Shown here: positions 8,620 to 16,333 of the stretch, piece after piece
Numbering within the stretch: position 1 is the first letter of the stretch
Layout: each line of letters begins with the position of its first letter
Source of the DNA: an uncultured Candidatus Altimarinota bacterium
Lineage (GTDB): Bacteria > Patescibacteriota > Gracilibacteria > CAIRYL01
Direction: 5' to 3'
Assembly (NCBI GenBank): GCA_947311245.1
Contig: CAMZKJ010000010.1
Span: 1-42,239 of the forward strand
DNA length: 42,239 bases
Translations under genes and position numbers: made by a program
Notes under the pieces: generated by a model
The model's input: the letters and a program-made list of their open reading frames with translations, nothing else
Databases searched by the model: none
Told to the model about the DNA's origin: nothing

Positions 8620-10248
8620 ATGTCTTTTTTAACTCCAACACATGCGACAGATTTTTTGCCAACAGCATATAATAGCTTTGCAAAAGATTTTTCATCAACT
8701 CGACATTATCAATGGAAAGAGTTTGAAAGATTATCAAAAGGCTTAGCGGAATGTACAAATTTAGAAGAGAAATATATTTTAGATTTAGGGTGTGGAAATG
8801 GAAGATTATATAAATTTTTACAAAATGAAAATTCACACAATTTACATTTTACAGGAAAATATATTGGATTTGATATTTCAAAAGAATTATTAGAAGAGGC
8901 AAAAAATAATAATAAAAGTGGTGAGAATGCTCGTAATAAAAAAATAGATTTTATAGAGGCTGGGTTCTTAAATTTCCCAGAATATTTACCGAAAGACGCG
9001 AAAAATAATGTTGCACAAATTTGGGCTGTAGCAAGTTTTCATCATTTATCAAAAATATCTGAACGAAAAAAAACTCTGCAAAATATCTATGATACGCTAG
9101 AAAATAATGGCGAATTTGTGCTGACTGTTTGGAATTTATGGGAACAAGAAAAATATGAACCGCAAAAAAAAGAAGCATTTTGGAGGTCCGTATATAATCC
9201 ATTTTGGAATAAAAGAGACTTTATTATTCCCTTTGGGCAAAAGAAAATAAAGAGATATTATTATAGTTTTGAGATTACAGAACTTCAAAATCTTTTAGAA
9301 GAAGCAGGTTTTACAATTGTAGACAGTTTTTTAAGTGATAAAAAGCAAAATATTTGCATTCGTGCAAAAAAAATAAATAAAAATAACAATTCAGAAAAAT
9401 TACCACATTTTATATGTTCAAATATAAATTTTCATAAAACAACTCTTGTAGAAATTATAAATAAAATAAATATTTTTAGAGCAGAAAAAAAAGGAATAAA
9501 CAAAATTACAAGCCTAAAAACTATAGTAACTCCAAATCCAGAAATGATTATGGCATGTAAAAAAAATAAAGCATTTGAATCTATTTTACAAAATGCAGAT
9601 ATTTCTTTAGCAGATGGAAATGGAATTTTATGGGCGAGTGGTTTAGATTTTTTACAACATAAAACACTTTTTTGGAAATATTCAATTGGTTTATGTATGC
9701 TTGTATGGTTTTTGGTGCATAAAAAAAGTTATCCAAGTAAAATAAAAAAAACACTGTGTGGAAGTGATTTATTTAGGAAATATATAGAAAAAAATAATAC
9801 TAACAATAATACTAAAAATAATAAGCATATTTTTTTATTGGGAGGTGCTGAAAAGAGTGCACAGTTTATTCAAAATAAATATTCAAATACTATTTCTGAA
9901 ATATATGATAAAAAAGTAACACTTAATATTTCTTCAAATGAAAATAAAGAATTATTAGAAATAATTAAAAAATCTGAAGCGACCGTTTTGTTTGTGGCAT
10001 TGGGCGCGCCAAAGCAAGAATTATGGATACAGCACAATAAAGAATTTTTAGTAAATAATACAAATATAAAAGTGTGTATTGGTGTTGGAGGAAGTTTCGA
10101 TTTTATGAGTGGGCAACAAAAAAGAGCCCCAATGTTTTTTCAAAAATTGGGATTAGAATGGGTATATAGAGTGTTTAAAGAACCATCAAGAATAGATAGA
10201 ATTTGGACTGCAACAGGAAAATTTGTACATTATATTTTAACAAAATAA
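8620..10248 (+). CDS. Fusion: Trm9-like SAM methyltransferase + WecG/TagA/CpsF glycosyltransferase
   Basis: A 542-aa two-domain protein. The first half (about 1-255) is a class I methyltransferase: LDLGCGNGR at 54-62 is the SAM-binding motif I, FHHL marks the post-IV region, and the stretch with WNLWEQEKYEP and RYYYSFEITELQNLLEEAGF resembles the Trm9/ALKBH8-type tRNA wobble-uridine methyltransferase family. The second half (about 275-542) is a full WecG/TagA/CpsF domain: TPNPEM, ADGNGI, GAPKQELW (about 461-468), GVGGSFDFMSG and RAP...GLEWVYR...PSR. That family adds a ManNAc-type sugar to undecaprenyl-PP-linked GlcNAc in surface-polymer synthesis. The ATG at 8620 is preferred over a TTG at 8539 because the intervening 27 residues are not conserved-looking. 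The methyltransferase substrate is unknown; fusion to a sugar transferase suggests glycan rather than tRNA. The stop abuts the end of trpD. Confidence 0.92.
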   Translation: MSFLTPTHATDFLPTAYNSFAKDFSSTRHYQWKEFERLSKGLAECTNLEEKYILDLGCGNGRLYKFLQNENSHNLHFTGKYIGFDISKELLEEAKNNNKSGENARNKKIDFIEAGFLNFPEYLPKDAKNNVAQIWAVASFHHLSKISERKKTLQNIYDTLENNGEFVLTVWNLWEQEKYEPQKKEAFWRSVYNPFWNKRDFIIPFGQKKIKRYYYSFEITELQNLLEEAGFTIVDSFLSDKKQNICIRAKKINKNNNSEKLPHFICSNINFHKTTLVEIINKINIFRAEKKGINKITSLKTIVTPNPEMIMACKKNKAFESILQNADISLADGNGILWASGLDFLQHKTLFWKYSIGLCMLVWFLVHKKSYPSKIKKTLCGSDLFRKYIEKNNTNNNTKNNKHIFLLGGAEKSAQFIQNKYSNTISEIYDKKVTLNISSNENKELLEIIKKSEATVLFVALGAPKQELWIQHNKEFLVNNTNIKVCIGVGGSFDFMSGQQKRAPMFFQKLGLEWVYRVFKEPSRIDRIWTATGKFVHYILTK

Positions 10249-11262
10249 TTATTTTTGTAATGTTTGTAACAATTTTAATGCGTCTCCAGTAATAATCGCT
10301 TTTTCAGCAAGTGCAATTCCTTCTTCAATACTTCCTGTTTTTCGTGAAATATAAAATGCAATTCCTGCATTTAAAAGTACAATATCTCGTTTTGCACCTG
10401 TATCTGTTCCGTTTAAAATATTTAACAGTATTTCTGTATTTTCAGTTGTGTCTTTTCCTCCTTTTATTTCAGATGCTATTCGTGGTAAAAATCCAAATTG
10501 TTCTGGTGAAAAATATCCTTCTTCAATTTCAGGTTTTTCTTCTGTAAATTGTGCAAAATATGTTTTTCCGCAAATGGTTGCATCATCAAGTCCATCTTCA
10601 CCAAATAAAACTATAGCAGATTTTCTCCCAAGTTTTTGTAAGATTTTTGCCATGGGTAAAACAAACTCATATTTTGAAACTCCTGTTACTTGTCGCGTCG
10701 GATTACTGGGATTTGTAAGCGGTCCCATAATATTAAAAATTGTTGGAACTCCAATTTTTTTTCGAATAGGCATTATATTTTTCATTGCGGGGTGTAAGAC
10801 TTGTGCAAATAAAAATGCCATATTTTTGGTTTTAAGTGATTCGGACATTTCAGATGCTGTTTGTGCAAGATTTAATTGTAATGCTTCTAGAACATCGGCA
10901 GAACCACTTTTTGAACTCGCTGCACGATTTCCATGTTTTGCAACACAAACATCTTGAGATGCAATAATAAGGCTAGAAGTAGTTGAAATGTTAAATGGTT
11001 TACTGTTTCCGCTTCCTCCAGTTCCGCATACATCAAATGTTTCTTTATCGCACTCTACTTGTATTGCATGTTCACGCATTGCATCGGCTGCACCTGCAAT
11101 AATTTCTACAAAATGTTCTGAATATATTTTATTTTTTTGTAAATTTTCAAGAGTGAGTTCTTGTAAAATATTGCTTATTTCTTCAGGAGTTTTTTTATTT
11201 TCAAAAATTTCTGAAAAAAGAGTATAAGAGCTTTGATAGTCGGAAATAATAGGAGATTGCAT
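10249..11262 (-). CDS. trpD: Anthranilate phosphoribosyltransferase
   Basis: A 337-aa protein of normal family length. It transfers the phosphoribosyl group of PRPP to anthranilate in tryptophan synthesis. Visible signatures: an N-terminal helical domain with EIIAGAADAMREHA, the glycine-rich PRPP loop FDVCGTGGSGNSKPFNIST, VAKHGNRAASSKSGSADVLE, GPLTNPSNPTRQVTGV, and DGLDDATICGKTYF in place of the usual DGLDE metal-binding pair. The loop has GTGGSG where GTGGDG is typical, so activity or substrate may differ. No other trp gene is in the window. It is 12 bp downstream of the racemase-like gene on the same strand, so the two probably form an operon, and it converges with the fusion gene with no intergenic base. 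A relative acting on another aromatic substrate cannot be excluded. Confidence 0.9.
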   Translation of the reverse strand: MQSPIISDYQSSYTLFSEIFENKKTPEEISNILQELTLENLQKNKIYSEHFVEIIAGAADAMREHAIQVECDKETFDVCGTGGSGNSKPFNISTTSSLIIASQDVCVAKHGNRAASSKSGSADVLEALQLNLAQTASEMSESLKTKNMAFLFAQVLHPAMKNIMPIRKKIGVPTIFNIMGPLTNPSNPTRQVTGVSKYEFVLPMAKILQKLGRKSAIVLFGEDGLDDATICGKTYFAQFTEEKPEIEEGYFSPEQFGFLPRIASEIKGGKDTTENTEILLNILNGTDTGAKRDIVLLNAGIAFYISRKTGSIEEGIALAEKAIITGDALKLLQTLQK

Positions 11263-11274
11263 GATTTTATGTAT

Positions 11275-11928
11275 TTAAATAGCTGTAATAGATTTTTCAC
11301 TAATTCCTTCACAGAAGAATTTTTGTGCTATGTGTCTAAATTTTTCAGGAGTATATAAATTTTTATTTACAAAAAATTTTTTATTATTATTGCACGATAT
11401 ATCTGCTATATTTTTCATTATATTTTCGGCTTGAATTTCTGATGCAGACAAGAGTACGCAATTTTTTCCCATTTTTTTTTGGAATTCTTTTGTAAGGATA
11501 TCAAAATATGGAGAGAATAAAATAAGTGTATCAATATTATTGCTTTTTAATGGAAGTAAATATTTTCGTATAATACTTTTTGTTTCGGGTCTTTTTTCCC
11601 AATTTTCTTCTATTAAAGGTTTTAAAAGGGGGAGTGCTTTTGTAATAAAAATATTTTTATTATGTATATCTCTATTCTCTCTATCTTGTATATTTTGTAT
11701 ATAATGTTTAATTTGTACTTCTTCTTCATATGTTTCACATATAATTCCAATACGTCCAAATCGTGTGATAGTATTTGCTTTTTCAATATTATTTTTAATA
11801 TCTAATTCAGAAATATTGTTATCTTCAGAAAAATCACATGTGTATTCAAAATCTGCATGTGGAAATTTTGAATATATATATTTGAGAATTGAAAGTCCTG
11901 CGGCTCCTGATTGTTTTATTTTTATCAT
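11275..11928 (-). CDS. Glutamate-racemase-like protein lacking catalytic residues
   Basis: A 217-aa protein, shorter than the usual 260-285 for MurI. The N-terminal SGAAGLSILKYI (7-18) corresponds to DSGVGGLTVLK of glutamate racemase, but the catalytic Asp is Gln. FGRIGIICET (57-66) matches the family strand GKIGVIAT. ALPLLKPLIEENWEKRPETK followed by YLLPLKSNNIDTLILF matches the C-terminal domain, but the second catalytic motif CTHYP is replaced by SPYFD (139-143). The segment that should carry the first catalytic motif CNTA appears deleted, about 50-60 residues between 50 and 57. Normal MurI makes D-glutamate for peptidoglycan; this copy should not racemise glutamate. It could be a decaying gene or a repurposed non-enzymatic protein; the frame is intact and it sits just upstream of trpD. 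Homology is by eye. Confidence 0.72.
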   Translation of the reverse strand: MIKIKQSGAAGLSILKYIYSKFPHADFEYTCDFSEDNNISELDIKNNIEKANTITRFGRIGIICETYEEEVQIKHYIQNIQDRENRDIHNKNIFITKALPLLKPLIEENWEKRPETKSIIRKYLLPLKSNNIDTLILFSPYFDILTKEFQKKMGKNCVLLSASEIQAENIMKNIADISCNNNKKFFVNKNLYTPEKFRHIAQKFFCEGISEKSITAI

Positions 11929-11980
11929 ATGAAATATCTAATTTTTATTATCTATAGTGTATCAATAAATAATAAAAAAA

Positions 11981-12007
11981 TCAGCTAAATCAGCTAAATC
12001 AGCTAAA
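11981..12007. repeat. 9-bp tandem repeat x3
   Basis: Three perfect copies of TCAGCTAAA lie in the divergent intergenic region between the racemase-like gene and pncC. They are outside any coding frame I support. Position suggests a possible regulatory repeat, but no function can be read from it. Confidence 0.9.
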
Positions 12008-12044
12008 GAATAAGTTAAACATGATATTTTATGGTAGAGTAATA

Positions 12045-12060
12045 ATAAATAATTATTTAT
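12045..12060. promoter_or_regulatory. 16-bp perfect palindrome upstream of pncC
   Basis: ATAAATAATTATTTAT reads the same on both strands and ends 13 bp before the pncC start. It could be an operator, but palindromes of A and T arise easily in such AT-rich DNA. Confidence 0.25.
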
Positions 12061-12073
12061 ATAATATGATTTT

Positions 12074-12547
12074 ATGAGCAATCAACAATTAGTAGAAAAA
12101 ATATTTGAGATTTGTGCAAAAAAAAAATATACAATAGCAACGGCCGAAAGCATGACAGGTGGAAGAATTGCATCTGAATTAACAGCATTAAATGGAAGTT
12201 CAGAAATATTTACAGCAGGTGTTGTCTGTTATAGCGAGCATTCAAAAGTGCATAGCGCGGGGGTAGATATTCGATTGATAAATGAAGTTGGAGTATATGA
12301 TGAAAAAATTGTAGCGCAAATGGCAGAGCGAATTGCAAAACGAAATGTTGCAGATATAGGAATCTCAACGAGTGGACAAGCGGATACGGGAAAAGTATTT
12401 TTTGGTTTTTATATAAAAGAACATGACATTTTACAAACAGAAATTATTCATTTTAATAATGAAAAGATCTATACAAGAAATGAAGTACAAAATATGGCAA
12501 CAACATTTGCACTTTCATATATTTTAGATATATTACAAACAGTATAA
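12074..12547 (+). CDS. pncC: Nicotinamide-nucleotide amidase (CinA C-terminal domain family)
   Basis: A 157-aa stand-alone CinA_C domain, the usual length. The family deamidates nicotinamide mononucleotide to nicotinate mononucleotide in pyridine-nucleotide salvage, in the cytoplasm. Visible motifs: TAESMTGGRIASELT (usually ESCTGG), a GSSEIFTAGVVCYSEHSK strand-helix unit and GVYDEKIVAQMAERIAK. The normally very conserved SGIAGPxGG loop reads STSGQADTGK, a notable departure that may change activity. An A10 run at 12118-12127 codes for part of AKKK near the N-terminus. The gene stands alone, divergent from the racemase-like gene; the ATG at 12074 is used because an upstream ATG at 12065 meets a stop at once. 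Confidence 0.88.
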   Translation: MSNQQLVEKIFEICAKKKYTIATAESMTGGRIASELTALNGSSEIFTAGVVCYSEHSKVHSAGVDIRLINEVGVYDEKIVAQMAERIAKRNVADIGISTSGQADTGKVFFGFYIKEHDILQTEIIHFNNEKIYTRNEVQNMATTFALSYILDILQTV

Positions 12548-12585
12548 AAAAATAAAAAAAAATAAAAAAAAATTAAAATAAGTGA

Positions 12586-12606
12586 AAAAAAGTGAAACAT
12601 TTTTTT
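12586..12606 (+). terminator. Possible intrinsic terminator after pncC
   Basis: AAAAAAAGTG and CATTTTTTT flank an AAA loop, giving about ten pairs including one G-U. The stem is mostly A-T, so it is weak. Confidence 0.35.
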
Positions 12607-12674
12607 GTTATTATGCGTTGTAATTACTGAGTATATAACTACTGTTAGATTTTATTATATTAAAAATATTTTTT

Positions 12675-14360
12675 TTGGATTCAATTTGGTCAAAACTTCG
12701 GCATCATTCAAAACCATCAGGAAAATTTAGAGAAAATTTACGTGCTGATTTATTTGAAAAAATCACAAAAAAAGATGAAAACTTTTTTATAAAATATATA
12801 GAAAATGTAAAAATCCCCGAATCTAAACTTGTATTAAAAATAGAAAGAGATTGGAGTTTTTCTTCATTGTTTTCTGAATTTACATCGTCTATTTCTCGAT
12901 TTTTTGCAGATATAAATAGAAGTTTACTGAAGGGGGTAGCTTTTTTGGGAACAGGTGTTGCAGCAAGTTTATTAATTCTTCCATTGTTTTCGGTTGTTAC
13001 GGTTCCAAATTCATTAGCATTGGAACCTTCAATTTTACGAAGTATTTCTGGTGATTTAGATATAATTCGTTCAAACTCAGCATTTGATCCAGTTGAATAT
13101 CAGGAATTATATGAATTTGATATTATTAAAACAGGAAAAGATTCAGCCAGTGAAATTGTATTTTTTGATGGAAGTATTTTACGATTAGCAGAAGATACAG
13201 AAATTAAAATTGTAAAAATAAAGCCACATTCATTATTATTTTCAACAGGAGAAGTTGAAATAATGCTATTGCATGGAAATGTATGGTTAAAAACATTTAA
13301 AGACTCTACTTTGTCTGAAAATGATGCTTTTGTATTACACACGCCAAGTTTCGAAATAATTCCAAATAAGTCAACATTATCGGTTCATTATCAGGGAGGG
13401 AAAGAATGGATTTATGCACTTGAAAATTCGGCAATTGTTGGCGTTAACGGTATAAATGTCGATGATAATATTGATTTGAAAAAATCAGAAATGTTACAGT
13501 TTTCTATTTTTGATGAATTTACACCATTAAATGAAGTTATTCCTGGTTCTTTTTATGATTCTGAATGGGTAGTGAGCAATATAGCAAAAGATATTTCTTA
13601 TACTGCAGAGTATTTAGATACAATATCTGATAAAATGCAAGAAAAATATATTATGTCTGCATTATCATCTCAGGTAGAGGAATTTTTACAATCAAATCCT
13701 ACAGATGAAGAATTATCACTGTTTATTACTGATATTAATTCATTGATGCTTGTATTAGATGCATCACATAAGAAAGAAGAAATACCAGAAGTTTCTGTTA
13801 CGCCAGAACCAACAGCTGTTCCAGTTTCGAATGTAAGAAGAACATATTCAAATTATAGATCACTACAAAAATCACAGAATCGAAATACAACAAACAATAC
13901 TTCTGAAGATTTTACAATAGAGCAAGAAAACTCTAACTCTCAGAATAAAAGTAGAATAAGTACTAATGAAGATAAAATTATAGATGTTCCTGTAAAATTA
14001 ACAGCTCGTCAAATTGCTGAAAAACGAAGAGCTATTCAAAAAGAAAAAAGAATAAATTCTGCAGTGCATAGTTTCTCTCAACAAATCGATGCATTTAAAT
14101 TTGCAAATTCAAGAGAGACAACAGCATTAAATATTTTAGATAAAATTTCAGAAACAGAAGATAATTTGGAATTATTAAAACGAATTGAAATGACAGCACC
14201 TGCAGATGTAAAAAAAATAGTAGAAAAAAAACGACAAGAAATAGAAAAAAAATTCCCTACAGAATCGAATACTATAGAAAATAATACGACTACTAATAAT
14301 GTGCATAACACGCCTTTGGATATAGAAACTATAAAGCCATTAGAAATGCTTGAAAATTAA
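12675..14360 (+). CDS. FecR-domain single-pass membrane protein
   Basis: A 561-aa protein. Residues 1-85 are cytoplasmic-looking (LRHHSKPSGKFRENLRADLF). A hydrophobic span at about 93-117 (AFLGTGVAASLLILPLFSVV) is one transmembrane helix. Residues ~125-235 resemble a FecR domain: a GDLDIIRSN strand, FDIIKTGKDSASEIVFFDGS, LRLAEDTEIKI, and GNVWLKTF. FecR domains sense or bind outside the membrane and are often paired with sigma factors, none of which is visible here. The rest is helical and polar (SLQKSQNRNTTNN, ARQIAEKRRAIQKEKR). The start is a TTG at 12675; no ATG lies nearby in frame, so the start is less certain. The GT-C-like gene follows after 12 bp, arguing for one operon. The domain call is by motif pattern only. 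Confidence 0.68.
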   Translation: MDSIWSKLRHHSKPSGKFRENLRADLFEKITKKDENFFIKYIENVKIPESKLVLKIERDWSFSSLFSEFTSSISRFFADINRSLLKGVAFLGTGVAASLLILPLFSVVTVPNSLALEPSILRSISGDLDIIRSNSAFDPVEYQELYEFDIIKTGKDSASEIVFFDGSILRLAEDTEIKIVKIKPHSLLFSTGEVEIMLLHGNVWLKTFKDSTLSENDAFVLHTPSFEIIPNKSTLSVHYQGGKEWIYALENSAIVGVNGINVDDNIDLKKSEMLQFSIFDEFTPLNEVIPGSFYDSEWVVSNIAKDISYTAEYLDTISDKMQEKYIMSALSSQVEEFLQSNPTDEELSLFITDINSLMLVLDASHKKEEIPEVSVTPEPTAVPVSNVRRTYSNYRSLQKSQNRNTTNNTSEDFTIEQENSNSQNKSRISTNEDKIIDVPVKLTARQIAEKRRAIQKEKRINSAVHSFSQQIDAFKFANSRETTALNILDKISETEDNLELLKRIEMTAPADVKKIVEKKRQEIEKKFPTESNTIENNTTTNNVHNTPLDIETIKPLEMLEN

Positions 14361-14372
14361 ATCAAAATTCAA

Positions 14373-16184
14373 ATGAAGACTATAAAGAGTGCGAGTAAAT
14401 ATATAGGATTATTTTTATTGCTTCTGTTTTTTGGAAGTTTTTTATTTTACTTTATTTCTCAGGCATTTTATTTTGATAATTTTGGAAATATTAAAACATT
14501 TTCATGGACATTAAATTCTGATTGGATGATGCATATGGCACAAGTGCAGGCATTTGAAAAATTAGATTTTTTGCAAGTGATACAGAATAATCCAATTTAT
14601 TCTGGTGAGATTTTGGCATATCCATTTTTTGTAAATTGGTTTTCTGGAATGGTTTTACGCATAACAGATAGTATAGTTTTTTCTATGTTATTTCCTGTAT
14701 ATTTAGGAACTGTGTTATTTTTATCTGGAATTTATTTTTTAACATATCAGCTTACAAAAAATATATGTACTGCATTTTTAACGCCAATTATTTTTTTCTT
14801 TTTGGCTGGCGCTCAAGCATATTTTACCTTACAAGAATATAATTTATTTTCTGAAAGTTGGAAAAATTTAAAAGATTATGAATATGATCTTACATTTCTC
14901 GGGAAAACAATTTTTGAAATGGGTTATGTTTTTAATTGGAAATCGTTTTTTCTTACAACATTTATTCCTCAGCGTTCGTTTCTTTGGGGAATGGCGATTG
15001 GAACATTTATGCTCGGATTTTTTGTAAAAATGCAAAACTCTGAAAATAATAGAGAAATAAATGGAGAAAAAAATAATATAAATAAGAACTTTAGAAAATA
15101 TTTTATTTATTTTGTTATTGGGCTAGGAATAGGGTGTTTGTCGTTTATTCACACACATACATTTTTTTATTTCTTCTTCTTTTTCTTTTTATTGTTTATA
15201 TTTTCTAGTCTTCAAAATTTCTTTACAAATGCTAATGTCATTTCTTTTATAGAAAATTTAAAAAATTATTTAGCAATTGCTATAGGAGCAATTGTAACAA
15301 GTCTTCCATTCTTATATTTATTATTTCAAAAAAAAGGAACAGTAAGTGTTTTTTCATTGTTTCCATTTGGCGAAGATAATAATATTTTTGAATATTTATT
15401 GCTGAACTGGGGAGTGGTTTTTGTATTAGGATTAGTATTACTGATTACACCAATTTATAATATAGTTATAAAAAATAATATATATAATAAAAAGAAGAGT
15501 AGTAATAATATTTTATATACTATGTTACTTACTTCAGCGGTTCTTTTACTGCTGTTTTCGGTTTGGCAATTACAAAGTAATCCGTGGGATAATACGAAGG
15601 TTTTATTATGGTCTGGGTTATTTTTTAGTATGTCTGCAAGTATTATATTTGTGTATATATGGAAACGGTTTGGGATATTGGGAAAGATTTATTCTGTTAT
15701 ACTTTTTTTATTATCTATTATTAGTGGAGTTATTATGTTTTGGTCTGGAGTTGATGATGACCATTATCAAATTTTTTCTGCACAAACAATTCAAGATGCA
15801 AAATATATAGAGTCTAAAATAGAACCAGATGCATTAATTTTAACCTCTGATTATTTTCATCATTTTATTTCACCGCTTTTATCAAATCCTATTTTTATGG
15901 GATATAGAGGATGGATAGGGTCATATGGAATGGATTGGGGGGGGAAAGTTGAAATCGCAAAAATTATTTATTCAGGAGGGGAATATGCTGGAAAATATAA
16001 AAAACTAAATTATCAAGAAGTATTAGGAATTATAGAAAAAGAAAATATTGACTATATTTTTGTTGATAATTCAGCATCTGTAGAATATAACATTGTAATA
16101 AATTATAAATTTTTTCATAGATATTTTGAAAAAATTGTAGATTTAGGAACGAGAGGAGTATTGTATAAAAAAATAGGGAAGTAG
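14373..16184 (+). CDS. Polytopic membrane protein, GT-C-like glycosyltransferase candidate
   Basis: A 603-aa protein with about ten or more hydrophobic helices. After the first helix comes the loop NSDWMMHMAQVQAFE, a D-x-x-x-H pattern as in GT-C lipid-linked sugar transferases, then NPIYSGEILAYPF, an LLPQR-like IPQRSF and FIHTHTFFYF. The C-terminal part is soluble (AKYIESKIEPDALILTSDYF, GYRGWIGSYG, YIFVDNSAS). This pattern matches a membrane-protein family I associate with CPR genomes, whose substrate is unknown. A G8 run at 15937-15944 encodes part of DWGGK. It is the second gene of a unit with the FecR-domain protein; a role in surface polysaccharide or protein glycosylation is inferred, consistent with the nearby WecG-type gene and SLH proteins. 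Confidence 0.7.
   Translation: MKTIKSASKYIGLFLLLLFFGSFLFYFISQAFYFDNFGNIKTFSWTLNSDWMMHMAQVQAFEKLDFLQVIQNNPIYSGEILAYPFFVNWFSGMVLRITDSIVFSMLFPVYLGTVLFLSGIYFLTYQLTKNICTAFLTPIIFFFLAGAQAYFTLQEYNLFSESWKNLKDYEYDLTFLGKTIFEMGYVFNWKSFFLTTFIPQRSFLWGMAIGTFMLGFFVKMQNSENNREINGEKNNINKNFRKYFIYFVIGLGIGCLSFIHTHTFFYFFFFFFLLFIFSSLQNFFTNANVISFIENLKNYLAIAIGAIVTSLPFLYLLFQKKGTVSVFSLFPFGEDNNIFEYLLLNWGVVFVLGLVLLITPIYNIVIKNNIYNKKKSSNNILYTMLLTSAVLLLLFSVWQLQSNPWDNTKVLLWSGLFFSMSASIIFVYIWKRFGILGKIYSVILFLLSIISGVIMFWSGVDDDHYQIFSAQTIQDAKYIESKIEPDALILTSDYFHHFISPLLSNPIFMGYRGWIGSYGMDWGGKVEIAKIIYSGGEYAGKYKKLNYQEVLGIIEKENIDYIFVDNSASVEYNIVINYKFFHRYFEKIVDLGTRGVLYKKIGK
15937..15944 (+). repeat. G8 homopolymer inside the GT-C-like gene
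   Basis: Eight consecutive G in a very AT-rich genome, reading TGG GGG GGG in frame at about residue 523-525 of 603. Runs like this can slip during replication and switch a gene on and off. The sequenced state keeps the frame open. Confidence 0.9.
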
Positions 16185-16333
16185 TTGAAGTAGTTTTTTA
16201 AAATGATATATAGTTTATAAAATAAAATTTATTTTTGTAATCTCTTTATTTCCCTATTTGGTAGCTAAACATGAAGAAATAATGTATGATAATCTGATTT
16301 ATTTATAATAAATATTATACATAATACATACAC

